In this document: positions 17,185 through 26,931 of the stretch, in pieces
Numbering within the stretch: position 1 is the first letter of the stretch
Layout: the number at the start of each line of letters is the position of its first letter
Source of the DNA: Sphingobacteriales bacterium
Lineage (GTDB): Bacteria > Bacteroidota > Bacteroidia > Chitinophagales > LD1
Assembly (NCBI GenBank): GCA_018262795.1
Contig: JADFDM010000002.1
Coordinates: 124,001-188,000, forward strand
Direction: 5' to 3'
DNA length: 64,000 nt
The notes under the pieces: generated by a model
Seen by the model: the letters and a program-made list of their open reading frames with translations, nothing else
What the model was told of the DNA's origin: nothing
The model's database searches: none
Position numbers and translations under genes: made by a program

Positions 17185-18600
17185 ATGAAAAAAATTATAC
17201 TCTGCATTGCCTTAGGGCTACTTATGACGGGTATCACTCCCGCCCAAACCCCTCTATCCATTCCTTACCAAGCCGTAGCTCGTGATAGTTTTGGCACACC
17301 GCTACCCAATCAGGCTATTCAACTGCGCATGAGCATTCGAACCGGAAGCAGTGGCGGAACCATAGTATATCAGGAAACCGATACCACCACTACCACCAAA
17401 CTGGGCATGTTCACGGTAAACGTGGGAAGCGGAACCGTGGTGAGCGGAGCCTTCAGTGCTATTGATTGGGCGAACGGTAGCAAATATTTGCAGGTAGAAG
17501 TGGACCCTGCCGGAGGAACCAGCTATATTGATATGGGCGCTTCGCAACTGCTGAGTGTGCCTTATGCACTTTATGCCGGAAAGAGCAGCGATGTAGCAAG
17601 TGTAACTGCTTCTCATATCCCTTATGGCAGCAGCAGCGGTTTAATTTCCGATGCCAACTTTACCCGCGATTCAGTAAATGGCAATACCCAAATTAAAACT
17701 TTAAAGGGCAGTAGCTATTACACCCTCAGTTTAGGCGATTCCACCATGTTGGATGTAGGGGTAGGCAGCGCCATCAATATCCCTTCTGTCGCTTTAAGCT
17801 ATGGCGACACTTCGGGTGATTTCTCAATGAACATCGGGGTAGGTAAGTTGCCGGGGTATGGATTAACACAATTCGGCTTTCTAAACCTTGCTAAAAGCGA
17901 TGGTACTTATGCGGGAATAGATTTCATGGAATATGGTGGAGAGCCACTATTGGTAGCCGGGGTCAACAAGTCTGGACTAACCGGTAACAGTGGGAGCAGC
18001 TTATCCTTAGAATTGGGAGGTGCCGACCTCAAATACAGCACAGACGGCACCAGTAACAGGCATGGGATAGAAGTAGATTCGTCCTCGCTGAGAATTTATA
18101 GCAGCACCACCGGAATCCATTCATGGACATGGCCTAACACAGAAGGAACAAGCGGACAAGCATTGACTACAGATGGAAGCGGAAATATGGCATGGTCTTC
18201 CACCGGCTACGCATTACAAGTAGCATCTGCCAACTTCAACCCAACGGATACCGCGACTTATTACTTTGGTCAGCGTTCGCACCTCAGCCCCAACAATACA
18301 ACCGGGGGCAGAGCCGTGAAAATTCCTCGTTCGGGCACCATCAAAGCGGCTTACTTATATGCTTATGTGGACGGCACCTTTGGCAGCACAGAAAATGTTT
18401 CCTTTTATATCCACTATGGAGGGAACGACTACGCTATTTCTACAACAACTACCTTGAATGCCTTTCGGTTAGACATAGAAAATTCGTCCTTATCCATCAA
18501 TGTATCTGCGGGCGATGACTTTGAGATAAAGGTGGTAACCCCTGCGTGGTCAACCAACCCGACATACGTGGGTTTTTCCGGTAGTATATTCATAGAATAA
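17185..18600 (+). CDS. Secreted fibre-like protein, unknown function
   Basis: The 471-residue protein has a signal peptide MKKIILCIALGLLMTGITPAQ. Residues ~25-130 (IPYQAVARDSFGTPLPNQAIQLRMSI ... LSVPYALYAGKS) are the N-terminal module common in Bacteroidota secreted fibre or tail-fibre-like proteins, ending in the PYALYA motif. The middle is low-complexity, Ser/Gly/Thr rich, with SGQALTTDGSGNMAWSS (about 318-334), a motif typical of fibre repeats. A beta-rich C-terminal domain of about 120 residues follows. No T9SS sorting domain is present, so it either remains periplasmic or is anchored differently. It opens the secretome cluster; no function is assigned. Confidence 0.8.
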   Translation: MKKIILCIALGLLMTGITPAQTPLSIPYQAVARDSFGTPLPNQAIQLRMSIRTGSSGGTIVYQETDTTTTTKLGMFTVNVGSGTVVSGAFSAIDWANGSKYLQVEVDPAGGTSYIDMGASQLLSVPYALYAGKSSDVASVTASHIPYGSSSGLISDANFTRDSVNGNTQIKTLKGSSYYTLSLGDSTMLDVGVGSAINIPSVALSYGDTSGDFSMNIGVGKLPGYGLTQFGFLNLAKSDGTYAGIDFMEYGGEPLLVAGVNKSGLTGNSGSSLSLELGGADLKYSTDGTSNRHGIEVDSSSLRIYSSTTGIHSWTWPNTEGTSGQALTTDGSGNMAWSSTGYALQVASANFNPTDTATYYFGQRSHLSPNNTTGGRAVKIPRSGTIKAAYLYAYVDGTFGSTENVSFYIHYGGNDYAISTTTTLNAFRLDIENSSLSINVSAGDDFEIKVVTPAWSTNPTYVGFSGSIFIE

Positions 18601-18630
18601 AGAAGGTGAATGGTCTTAATTGTTAATACT

Positions 18631-18647
18631 GTCTGCCGCAGGCGGAC
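18631..18647. repeat. Short GC-rich palindrome between secreted-protein genes
   Basis: Arms GTCTGCC and GGCGGAC around a GCA loop form a 7-bp hairpin with one G-T pair. It sits 35 bp before nothing recognisable and 19 bp upstream of the next start codon. There is no T-run, so it is not a standard terminator. Confidence 0.35.
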
Positions 18648-18665
18648 CCTCTAAAACTAAACACC

Positions 18666-21600
18666 ATGAAAACAAATACTAAAACACAGAGTAGGGAATT
18701 TGTCATGCTGACAAAGAGCGTATCCGGTATTTCCTTAATGCTCTTAATATCCTTGGTGGTTTTTATAATCCCCGCCACTGCCCAGCAAAACATCTTCCTC
18801 ACCCCTACCGTGCAACCCACACAGGGTAACCACACACAGGTTGGCAACTTTGCCCTTGATTACACGGTTGGCGAACCGATGCAAACTACTTTGCAAAATG
18901 GGAATGTAATGTTGACGCAAGGCTTTGAACAAATGGAGAAACCATTGCCACCGGTGGTACCGGCAAGCCAAACTGTTTGCAGTGATACGGCAGTTACGTT
19001 TACATGGGATAGCATACAGGTAGGGGAAGGTGGAGATAGTATAGAGTGGAGTTTGAGCAGTAGTTTTGATACAAGCTATATTATTTCAAACTTCGGAAGT
19101 ATTTCCTTTCTAGGAAATGATGGAAAATCAGATACAGTTTGGATGCGAAGTAAAGTGAGTGCTACTAGGTGTTTAAGCCCTACCATATATATTACAGCAA
19201 TGCTGAATGTTGTTAGTGCACCAATAGTCCCAAATTTTAAATTTGTCCCATTAGATAGTACCGCTAATGAACTTGCCCAGCTAAACGAGATTACAGCTGG
19301 TACTTGCGGAAATCAAATTGAGTGGGCTTTGGATAGCACTTTTTCTGATTTTCATTTGCTATCTTCTCCATGTAATTTGGAATTTAATTTAAGACCTGCA
19401 AGTGATACCGCAATCTGGATTAGAAGTCGGGATAGCATCACAGGTTTTACTAGTCATGGAATTTTGAAGAAGACAGAGAATGACAGAGGCGTATGTGTTT
19501 GGAGAAGTTGGTTGTTCAAACGGGATGTATTCGATTATTCACTTAGACCATTTTCTGAATCTTGTGTTAAAGTTCCATCTGAACCATTCTATAGCTGCGA
19601 AACTGCTAAAATGAAAGTGCAGGGATTAATTAATAGCAGTACGCTTGATGGTTTAAAATGGGATTGGAGTTATGATCTCAACAGTCCTATGCTAGCAGTA
19701 GATTGCCAAGTAATAGATGAAGTAAGAATGAATTTTTACAACGCTTCACTTTCAACCACTCCTTTGGTCGGTAAAATCATATATACTAATGATGCCCACA
19801 ATTATCCTTTTCAATTTCAAGCATCTCAGCCAACAGAGCCGAATTATATTGGGGGGACGTGGCTACAATCAGGTGGACATTATTGGGTACAGGCTGAATA
19901 CTCATGGCACTTAAATACAATGCAAGGGTGCTCGCTACCTACGAATGTCGTACCAACACCAATTGGATTTGGGAATGTCACTGCACTAGAATTTCAAGCA
20001 TGGGATCCAATGGATTTTACTATTGATGCTCCTCCCACACCATGCAATGGAGATGAAATGTGCTTTACCGTTACATCTAATTTGAATAGCGATACCTACC
20101 TCAGCAAGATGCTTTGGAAGGTTTATGTGGGTGACGATCCTGCTTCTTTAACAGATTTATACAGCGAATTTGCAGATTGTAATCTACCAAGTCCCACATG
20201 CTATTGCGAAGCAACTGATTGTAATGGTCAATTCTGCTATGAATTTTCAACACAAGGATCATATTATGTAGATTTATACGCATCGGCTGCTGATTGTTTG
20301 CCAACATGTCCTGATATTCAATGCAAAGCGGAAAAACAATTTGTGATTAATGATTCAGAACTTTCGGCTACTATTTCACCAAGTGATGTAACGGAAACAA
20401 GCTGTAGTGATGATGTCTTGACAGTGAGTGTTAGTGTTACTGGTGGTGGGGCACCCTACAGCTATTCATGGGAAACTACTCCAGGCTTAACAGGCAATGA
20501 GAATAATGCTGACCTATATATAGGTACTTTGGCTACCGGCATATACAATGTAACTGCTACAGATATTTTCGGATGTGAGATAACCGCTGACCTTAACTTT
20601 GAAATGAATTGTTGCATAGGGGACAATGTCCCGAGTTCAACCGATACTTATACCATTACAGATAATGGGTCTCCTGTAACTTCAAATTCTATAACTGCTG
20701 GATGGTTTCAAAGTAATTCAAATACCATAGCAATTAACGGAACACTTGTAATTGACAATCATTTCACCATTTCAGATTGTCCAGACATTGTAATGGGGAA
20801 AAATGCTAAAATCATTGTAAAACCGGAAGCTAGTTTAATCATTATTAATAGCCGTTTACACTCATGCAGTGATTTTCTTTGGCAAGGCATAACCATACAA
20901 GGCGACCCCACCCAATCTCAATACCCCATCACCGGCTCTGGTTCCTCCGGCACCTACCATCAAGGCGCAGTGTTTATGACTGATGCCACTATTGAAAATG
21001 CTGAAATAGCGGTGAACCTTAGCTTAACTGACATTGGCAAACGCGGAGGAATTATACAGGCCGTAAACAGCAGCTTTATCAATAACCGAACTGATGTGTT
21101 TATGCTGCCTTACCGCAACTTTACCAATAATAATAACACGGCTAATAATGCCAGTACTTTTTATGGATGCCACTTTACTACAAATTCGGCTTTGAGCAGC
21201 GATGACCCTAACCCCAATACCCATGTACTACTGTATGGAGTTGACGGAGTTAAAATAAAAGGTTGTGCTTTTGAAAATACCCGCACCGGTTTAACCTACG
21301 ACTACCAGTTAGGCAACGGCATATTTGCCGTAGATGCCAACTTTGCCGTAGATGATTATTGTGCGGCTTACAGCATGGGCAGTTGCACCGACCTTAAAGA
21401 AAGCACTTTTAGCAATCTGCGGCATGGTGTTCACATCGGCAGCTTTTTAAACCCTAAAGTTTGCTATGTGCGTAACAGCGCTTTTGACCACTGCCTGCGC
21501 GCCATACGCAATGAAGGTGTAAACTTTACCCGCTTTACAGGTAACGATATTGCCGTAGGCAATACCGCCACTATTACCGATATTACCAACTTTGATTACG

Positions 21601-23348
21601 CCCTGCTGGACGAAGGGATTATACTACGCCAGTGTATTGGCTTTACGGTGGAAGGCAATTACATACATCCTGCATTAGACAATAACGATGCCCCCGAAGT
21701 AGAATTAACCATTGGCACCCGTGCCGATGGCACTGGTGGGCAAAGCAATACTATACGCAATAATACTTTTGAAGAATTGTTTGCCGCGAATGTGGCGAAT
21801 AGGCAGAATAGAGCAAACCCAAATGTTGATATTACAGGTTTACAATATCTCTGCAACCAACAAACAGATGACGACTACGATATTTGTGTGACACAAGCAA
21901 CTGTCGGTGACCCTAATGGAAATTCAACAGGTGTTGGACAAAATCAAGGAGATGCAACTAAAGCGGCAGGAAATACTTTTTCAACTGCTCCTGCTATAGA
22001 CGGTAATTTTTTTAATCGATCACCTAATCACAATAATTACTTCTACTATAGTAATCCTCCTACGGAATATAGTCATGCAACTGTAACGGTTACACATACA
22101 AACGATATAGACTTGTGCCCTTCACATTCAAATAATGGCGCAAACAATTTCAATCATTTTTTAGCCGGTAAATCCGATAATGAGTTGCAAGAGCAATACA
22201 CTACCTACAAAGCATCATTGGTTACCGAAGAATCGCTTTACCGTTCGCGTATTGATAATGGTAATACACAGCGTATGCTCGCTTTTCTCGATACCAGTAA
22301 TTACAATTACTATGCAGGGCAGGTAATAGATACGCTGTTGAGCGCTTCACCCTATTTAAGCGAAACCGCTTTAATAAAAGCAGCTCAAATGCACAATGCA
22401 ATTAGCGATAGTATGCTCTATGAAATTCTTTTATTGAACCCCGATGGAATAAAAGCGAGCATCTTGATTGCCGAAATAAGTAGAAGAGAAATGCCGGATG
22501 GCTGGCTTGATTCAGCCATGCTCAGGAAACCCACCGAACGAACTTATTTAGAAGACAGCATACAAAAACATGCTTCTCTAAAAAACGAAGCCGCTTACGA
22601 ACTTATCAGCCGTATTTCGTTAGATGAAGATACCATTGATTACACTACCTTGCGGCAATGGTTAGATAGCTTGCAATACCCTATGGCAGATGCTTACTGT
22701 GCACTTACCTATATGCAAACTGCAAAGCCAGATACCGCACTCAGCAAGCTGCGTTCGATACACGGACGTTACGATTTAAGCAATGAGGATAGTTTGCAGC
22801 TAAACAGTATTGATACCCTGCTTGCTTATTACACCGGTTGGTATAATATACAAACCGATACCATATTGCCCGGTGATGTTACTACTTTTGATACAACGGC
22901 TATTGCTTTGTTCGATTCTCTCGCCAGCCAAAAGAATGAATACTTAACCGGTACGCAGGCAGTTCGAAATATAATGAACGCTATGTTCGACAGAAACTAT
23001 TTTACACCGGCTGAATTACCGGCAGAAGTATTTGGTAAAAGAGATGAATCAGAAACAGAAGAAACAATAAAGACCGCGAGTAAACAAGCACAAAAAGAAA
23101 ATCTACAATCCATTAAGGTTTATCCAAATCCTGCTAAAGATTATATTACATTTGAAGCAATTGGTGAAGTTGTAAATGCAAATATCCAAATCTATGATGC
23201 TTATGGACAAAAGATTACCGAAATAATCATGACTCAACCAATACTAACGGTTGATACCAAGCAATGGGGTAGCGGTATTTATTTATGGAGAGTTATCTAT
23301 TCAGATGAGAAAAAGGGGCAAGGTAAAATAAGCGTATTACAATGGTAG
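18666..23348 (+). CDS. Large T9SS-secreted protein with right-handed beta-helix region
   Basis: 1560 residues. The N-terminus has a charged stretch then a membrane segment ending in IPATAQQ (residues ~24-41), a signal peptide. Residues ~45-85 (VGNFALDYTVGEPMQTTLQNGNVMLTQGFEQ) form a small module usually found near the C-terminus of T9SS proteins, here at the N-terminus. Residues ~560-640 resemble a SprB-type repeat (GGGAPYSYSWETTPGLTG ... GIYNVTATDIFGCEIT). About 680-1080 show parallel beta-helix character with recurrent GxxNTIRNNTFE-like strands. About 1150-1440 is helical. The last ~80 residues (KVYPNPAKDYITFEAIGEVVNANIQIYDAYGQKITE ... WRVIYSDEKKGQGKISVLQW) are a type A T9SS sorting domain. 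Surface display or release is predicted; the substrate is unknown. Confidence 0.88.
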   Translation: MKTNTKTQSREFVMLTKSVSGISLMLLISLVVFIIPATAQQNIFLTPTVQPTQGNHTQVGNFALDYTVGEPMQTTLQNGNVMLTQGFEQMEKPLPPVVPASQTVCSDTAVTFTWDSIQVGEGGDSIEWSLSSSFDTSYIISNFGSISFLGNDGKSDTVWMRSKVSATRCLSPTIYITAMLNVVSAPIVPNFKFVPLDSTANELAQLNEITAGTCGNQIEWALDSTFSDFHLLSSPCNLEFNLRPASDTAIWIRSRDSITGFTSHGILKKTENDRGVCVWRSWLFKRDVFDYSLRPFSESCVKVPSEPFYSCETAKMKVQGLINSSTLDGLKWDWSYDLNSPMLAVDCQVIDEVRMNFYNASLSTTPLVGKIIYTNDAHNYPFQFQASQPTEPNYIGGTWLQSGGHYWVQAEYSWHLNTMQGCSLPTNVVPTPIGFGNVTALEFQAWDPMDFTIDAPPTPCNGDEMCFTVTSNLNSDTYLSKMLWKVYVGDDPASLTDLYSEFADCNLPSPTCYCEATDCNGQFCYEFSTQGSYYVDLYASAADCLPTCPDIQCKAEKQFVINDSELSATISPSDVTETSCSDDVLTVSVSVTGGGAPYSYSWETTPGLTGNENNADLYIGTLATGIYNVTATDIFGCEITADLNFEMNCCIGDNVPSSTDTYTITDNGSPVTSNSITAGWFQSNSNTIAINGTLVIDNHFTISDCPDIVMGKNAKIIVKPEASLIIINSRLHSCSDFLWQGITIQGDPTQSQYPITGSGSSGTYHQGAVFMTDATIENAEIAVNLSLTDIGKRGGIIQAVNSSFINNRTDVFMLPYRNFTNNNNTANNASTFYGCHFTTNSALSSDDPNPNTHVLLYGVDGVKIKGCAFENTRTGLTYDYQLGNGIFAVDANFAVDDYCAAYSMGSCTDLKESTFSNLRHGVHIGSFLNPKVCYVRNSAFDHCLRAIRNEGVNFTRFTGNDIAVGNTATITDITNFDYALLDEGIILRQCIGFTVEGNYIHPALDNNDAPEVELTIGTRADGTGGQSNTIRNNTFEELFAANVANRQNRANPNVDITGLQYLCNQQTDDDYDICVTQATVGDPNGNSTGVGQNQGDATKAAGNTFSTAPAIDGNFFNRSPNHNNYFYYSNPPTEYSHATVTVTHTNDIDLCPSHSNNGANNFNHFLAGKSDNELQEQYTTYKASLVTEESLYRSRIDNGNTQRMLAFLDTSNYNYYAGQVIDTLLSASPYLSETALIKAAQMHNAISDSMLYEILLLNPDGIKASILIAEISRREMPDGWLDSAMLRKPTERTYLEDSIQKHASLKNEAAYELISRISLDEDTIDYTTLRQWLDSLQYPMADAYCALTYMQTAKPDTALSKLRSIHGRYDLSNEDSLQLNSIDTLLAYYTGWYNIQTDTILPGDVTTFDTTAIALFDSLASQKNEYLTGTQAVRNIMNAMFDRNYFTPAELPAEVFGKRDESETEETIKTASKQAQKENLQSIKVYPNPAKDYITFEAIGEVVNANIQIYDAYGQKITEIIMTQPILTVDTKQWGSGIYLWRVIYSDEKKGQGKISVLQW

Positions 23349-23373
23349 AGGTAGGCAAAAGAAGATTACAACT

Positions 23374-23418
23374 AAAACAGATAATGCGATTGTTTTTTAC
23401 AATCGCATTATCTGTTTT
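23374..23418 (+). promoter_or_regulatory. Perfect 20-bp-arm hairpin over the next gene's start codon
   Basis: Arms 23374-23393 and 23399-23418 are exact reverse complements around a T5 loop; the inner arm reads ATAATGCGATTGT. The ATG at 23384 lies in the left arm, so in mRNA the start codon would be fully paired, while the arms also encode the signal peptide. A T-rich stretch follows the right arm, so it could act as a terminator after the upstream gene or as a translational switch. Confidence 0.75.
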
Positions 23419-24874
23419 GTTTTCTAAGCAGATATACGCCCAACAATTAAACAACCTGTATTATGATAATCGTCTTGCAATAATGTTTGGCTCTATTGAG
23501 GAATATAATGATAGTTACTATGTTTCAGGTGTAACTACTTTTGCAATTACAGATACGACCTATTATACTAAAGCACTATTCGGAAAAGTAAATGAGGATG
23601 GAAGTTTACATTATATCATTGGTATTTTTGATAGCTTAAACCATCATTATTCCATATTTATGAATTGCTTGAAGAAAACCGCTGATGGTAACTTTATAGC
23701 GACTGGTGATATAAATGACTCTATACCGAAAGCCTTCTTACTTAAAATTGATACTGACGGTAATGTCCTATTGTGGCATGAATATACTTATCCGAACGTA
23801 AATCTGTTCCACGGGCATGATGTAATAGAAATGGAAGGTGCTGGCTATTTAATTGCCATTAATGCCAATTTTACTAACGGTAATTCAGAAACAATTATTA
23901 TAAGAACAGACACTTTGGGAGATACATTAAATGTAAAAGATTATGGATTTGCCTATACGGAATTCCCTTGGCTTATACGCCCAATGCTGAACGGAAATTT
24001 TATGATAGGTGCAGTTACTTATAGTTACAATTGGGCACGTACATGGATGCTTGAATTGGATAGTATGGGTAATTACGTAAACCAATGGATTGATACAAGC
24101 CTTAATAACTATTATCCATTAGGTATGCAGCAAACCGCTGATAGCGGCTGGATAATAACGAGGCAGCATATAGCTTTAAATATTCCTAATTATCAAGCGT
24201 ATAATGCAAGCATTGTTAAACTTGATAAAGGTTTTAATAAACAATGGGAGTATTTTTTAGGCGATTCCAGCGATGTAACCGGTTTTTATGATGTAGAAAT
24301 ATTGCTTGATGGCAAATATATTGTTTGCGGAACCACTCCTATTTGGGGTAGTGATTCTGCTCATCGGTTTGGATGGATAGTAAAATTTGACACAGACGGT
24401 ACAAAACTTTGGGATAGAAAATATGTCGCCTACGAAAGATTTGGCACTCAAAGTTTTTTATACGATATAGATGTATTACCCAACGGAGATTTACTTGCTT
24501 GCGGTGAATTACGTTTCTCCTTTAACGTAGGCATAACCCCTGCGCAACAGGGTTGGATATTGCGAACAGACAGCAACGGTTGTGAGATAGAGAATTGTTT
24601 GGTGGGAATTGAAGAGCCACGAACCAAGCCGCAAGATGCAAGCCAAATCCAAATACAACCCAACCCTGCAAATAGTTACGTGCAAATACAAACGGAGAAT
24701 GGAATGATAAGCGGAGAAATAAAGTTGTATGATGTGGCAGGCAGATTGGTGCTCCAGAAAAGAATAGAAACCGAGCAAATGAACCTTGATATTACCCCAC
24801 TTGGCAAAGGGCTTTATATAGTAACTGCCGAAAAGGGAACAAAGCAAGCAAGAGGTAAGTTGGTGGTGGAGTAA
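23384..24874 (+). CDS. T9SS-secreted protein (type A CTD), paralog 1
   Basis: The ATG at 23384 gives MRLFFTIALSVLFSKQIYAQ, a clean signal peptide, and a 496-residue protein. An upstream in-frame ATG at 23342, overlapping the preceding stop, would add 14 charged residues and spoil it. The body (residues ~25-410) contains repeated strands of the form LKIDTDGNVLLWHEY, VKLDKGFNKQWEYF and VKFDTDGTKLWDRKY, a propeller-like pattern seen in T9SS proteins that resemble delta-60/WD-type repeats. The last ~72 residues (PNPANSYVQIQTENG ... GRLVLQKRI ... GLYIVTAEKG) are a type A sorting domain, but the canonical VYPNP is IQPNP here. The body is homologous to the gene at 25421. A strong hairpin covers the start codon. 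Confidence 0.88.
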   Translation: MRLFFTIALSVLFSKQIYAQQLNNLYYDNRLAIMFGSIEEYNDSYYVSGVTTFAITDTTYYTKALFGKVNEDGSLHYIIGIFDSLNHHYSIFMNCLKKTADGNFIATGDINDSIPKAFLLKIDTDGNVLLWHEYTYPNVNLFHGHDVIEMEGAGYLIAINANFTNGNSETIIIRTDTLGDTLNVKDYGFAYTEFPWLIRPMLNGNFMIGAVTYSYNWARTWMLELDSMGNYVNQWIDTSLNNYYPLGMQQTADSGWIITRQHIALNIPNYQAYNASIVKLDKGFNKQWEYFLGDSSDVTGFYDVEILLDGKYIVCGTTPIWGSDSAHRFGWIVKFDTDGTKLWDRKYVAYERFGTQSFLYDIDVLPNGDLLACGELRFSFNVGITPAQQGWILRTDSNGCEIENCLVGIEEPRTKPQDASQIQIQPNPANSYVQIQTENGMISGEIKLYDVAGRLVLQKRIETEQMNLDITPLGKGLYIVTAEKGTKQARGKLVVE

Positions 24875-24993
24875 CCCCCACTTTCCCCAACTTGCAGTAT
24901 AAATCCTTGCGCCAACCAAGCATCCCTAAAACCTATTGTCATTGCGCGAGCTTTCCTAAAACAGTAAACGAACAAAACCCAAAGCAACCTTCC
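24659..24993 (+). repeat. T9SS-CTD plus 3' flank cassette, copy A
   Basis: This 335-bp block is nearly identical, without gaps, to 26716-27050; I count about 11 differences, only three of them in the coding part. It begins exactly at the CCCAACCCTGCA codons of the PNPA motif, covers the rest of the sorting domain and the stop, and runs about 119 bp into the non-coding flank. The gene bodies upstream are clearly diverged, so this is a recent duplication or gene-conversion tract. Confidence 0.9.
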
Positions 24994-25214
24994 ATTTTGT
25001 ATTTTCAGTGCATGTAACTAATTCTCCACTGCACCCAACTTGCAGCAAAATGGAAAATTGCGTTTACCGTTCACCTGATAAATTTGGAAACTGTGTTGGT
25101 ATTTATGAAACCTGTTTTTGGCTTGGCTTCTGTTGTTGGTGACGTTCCGCACAAAGCTGCGGAACTAAACACCGAACAACGGCTTGCTCAAAACACCAAC
25201 AAAGGCACAAAAAT
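24875..25214. other. Non-coding gap between T9SS genes
   Basis: The first ~119 bp belong to the cassette flank. After that a perfect 8-bp inverted repeat GTTCCGCA/TGCGGAAC lies at 25144-25165 inside a longer imperfect one (GTTGTTGGTG against CACCGAACAAC). No gene is seen. The stretch ends at an orphan sorting-domain fragment. Confidence 0.5.
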
Positions 25215-25424
25215 TCTGTTATTATAGAATATATCGGCATAGCAGAAAACAGTACTCTGCGCATTATTAATACTCTCGGCATATTATTAGAGACTAAACT
25301 TTTAGATGGTGCCAACGGAAAGTTAACTTTGAACACAGCCAGCTACCAGAACGGTGTTTACCTCGCAAGGGTAGAAACTAATGGGAAGGCATTGCTGAAA
25401 GAAAAGTTTATAATCCTGAAATGA
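25215..25424 (+). pseudogene. Orphan T9SS type A sorting-domain fragment (5' lost)
   Basis: The frame ending at the TGA 25422-25424 encodes about 69 residues: NSVIIEYIGIAENSTLRI..., LGILLETKLLDGANGKL, SYQNGVYLARVETNGKALL and KEKFIILK at the end. This is a typical type A CTD lacking only the YPNP start. No start codon, signal peptide or passenger is attached, so it is the 3' remnant of a lost T9SS gene. Its stop overlaps the next gene's start as ATGA, a sign that an intact gene was once translationally coupled to it. Confidence 0.75.
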
Positions 25425-26931
25425 TTTTTTTTCATTTTTCACAAAAGCGCAAAGCACCCCTGTTTATTACGGGCTTGCTTTGCGCTTTGCCTTTTGTTAC
25501 AAATGCGCAGGTTTGGAACAAAACTTATATTGAAGACAGGCCAGCAATGATTTTCAGTAGCATCATTCAAACTGATAGCACGTATAACATTGTTGGCGCA
25601 ACTTATGGTTTTAGCAACCAATATGGAAAAGGTTTTACCGGGCAGATAAGTACAGATGGTGTTCTTTTAGATTATCATATTTTCATCGATTCAAGCTACG
25701 ATACATACGGAGTTTACTCAAATACACTCATTGGGATATCTGACTCACAATTAGCATTCACCGGCAACAGTTACGATACTGTTCCATATTTAATGTTAGG
25801 AATGGTAAATACACAAAACGGGGCTATTGAAATTTTCAAATATTACACCGCTAATACATACTCTTTTGTAGGTCACTGTATGGTAAATAAAAACAGCTCA
25901 AAATATATTGCAGGAGTTAGAACGGATGGGCTAACAAACAATGCAAATGTGGTTTTAATTAAGATTGATGCAAGCGGAAATAGAATTTGGGAAAAATATT
26001 ATGACCAACATAAGTTGGATTTGGCGAAAAGCATTATACAACTCATTAACGGGAACCTTATGCTTGGCGCTGTTCGCAACGATGTAAACCAAACCAACGA
26101 AAAAGCCAACACCTGGCTTTTAGAAGTGGACACAGGCGGCAATGTTGTAAGGCAATGGTTTGACCCTAATGACAGCACTTATGTAGCCGAAGGTTTGCGG
26201 CAAACACAAGATGGCGGGTTTATTTACGGGGCGCAAAAGAAATACTTACAAACTATAAACTCAGTTTACAAAGTAGCTACGATAGTAAAGACAGATAATA
26301 ACTTCAATAAGCAATGGGTGTTTACAGATGGTAGTTACAATACAGAAACTGCTATAGTTGATTTAGAAGAATTGCCTGATGGTAGCTTTATAGGCTGCGG
26401 CAATAAGCCGTTTTATTATACTGATTCAAGTGTCGTAAGCGGTTGGGTAGTTAAGTTAAACTCCAATGGTCAAGTAATATGGAATAGAATCTACCGCAGT
26501 GTTATCGGTTCACAAACTCTAAATCTCCTAACCGATATAGATGTATTACCCGATGGCGGCTTTATAGCCGTAGGGCAGTGCCAGCAGAGTGGCGCTACTC
26601 CGCCACAAGTAGGTTGGTTTTTAAAGTTAGATAGCAACGGTTGTGAGGTGGAGAATTGTATTTTAAATATAGACGACAGACAACAGACACAAGACATAAG
26701 GCAAATACAGGTTTACCCAACCCTGCAAATAGTTACGTGCAAATACAAACGGAGAATGGAATGATAAACGGAGAAATAAAGGTGTATGATGTGGCAGGCA
26801 GATTGGTGCTCCAGAAAAGAATAGAAACCGAGCAAATGAACCTTGATATTACCCCACTTGGCAAAGGGCTTTATATAGTAACTGCCGAAAAGGGAACAAA
26901 GCAAGCAAGAGGTAAGTTGCTGGTGGAGTAA
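25421..26931 (+). pseudogene. T9SS-secreted protein, paralog 2, frameshifted at the sorting domain
   Basis: The signal peptide (RKAPLFITGLLCALPFVTNAQ) and body (residues ~30-430) are homologous to the gene at 23384, with matching lines such as VLIKIDASGNRIWEKYY, QTQDGGFIYGAQK and KLDSNGCEVENC. At the sorting domain the frame shifts: GTT TAC CCA ACC replaces the expected GTT TAC CCC AAC (one base missing near 26716-26718). The original frame then stops at 26764, while the rest of the CTD (PNPANSYVQIQTENG to GKLLVE) continues in another frame to 26931. As it stands the product lacks its secretion signal. A base-calling error in the C-run cannot be excluded. The start ATG overlaps the TGA of the orphan CTD fragment. 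Confidence 0.8.

Noticed and set aside
25144-25165. Integron attC-like site
   Set aside because: The hairpin lacks convincing GTTRRRY/RYYYAAC cores and there is no integrase gene.
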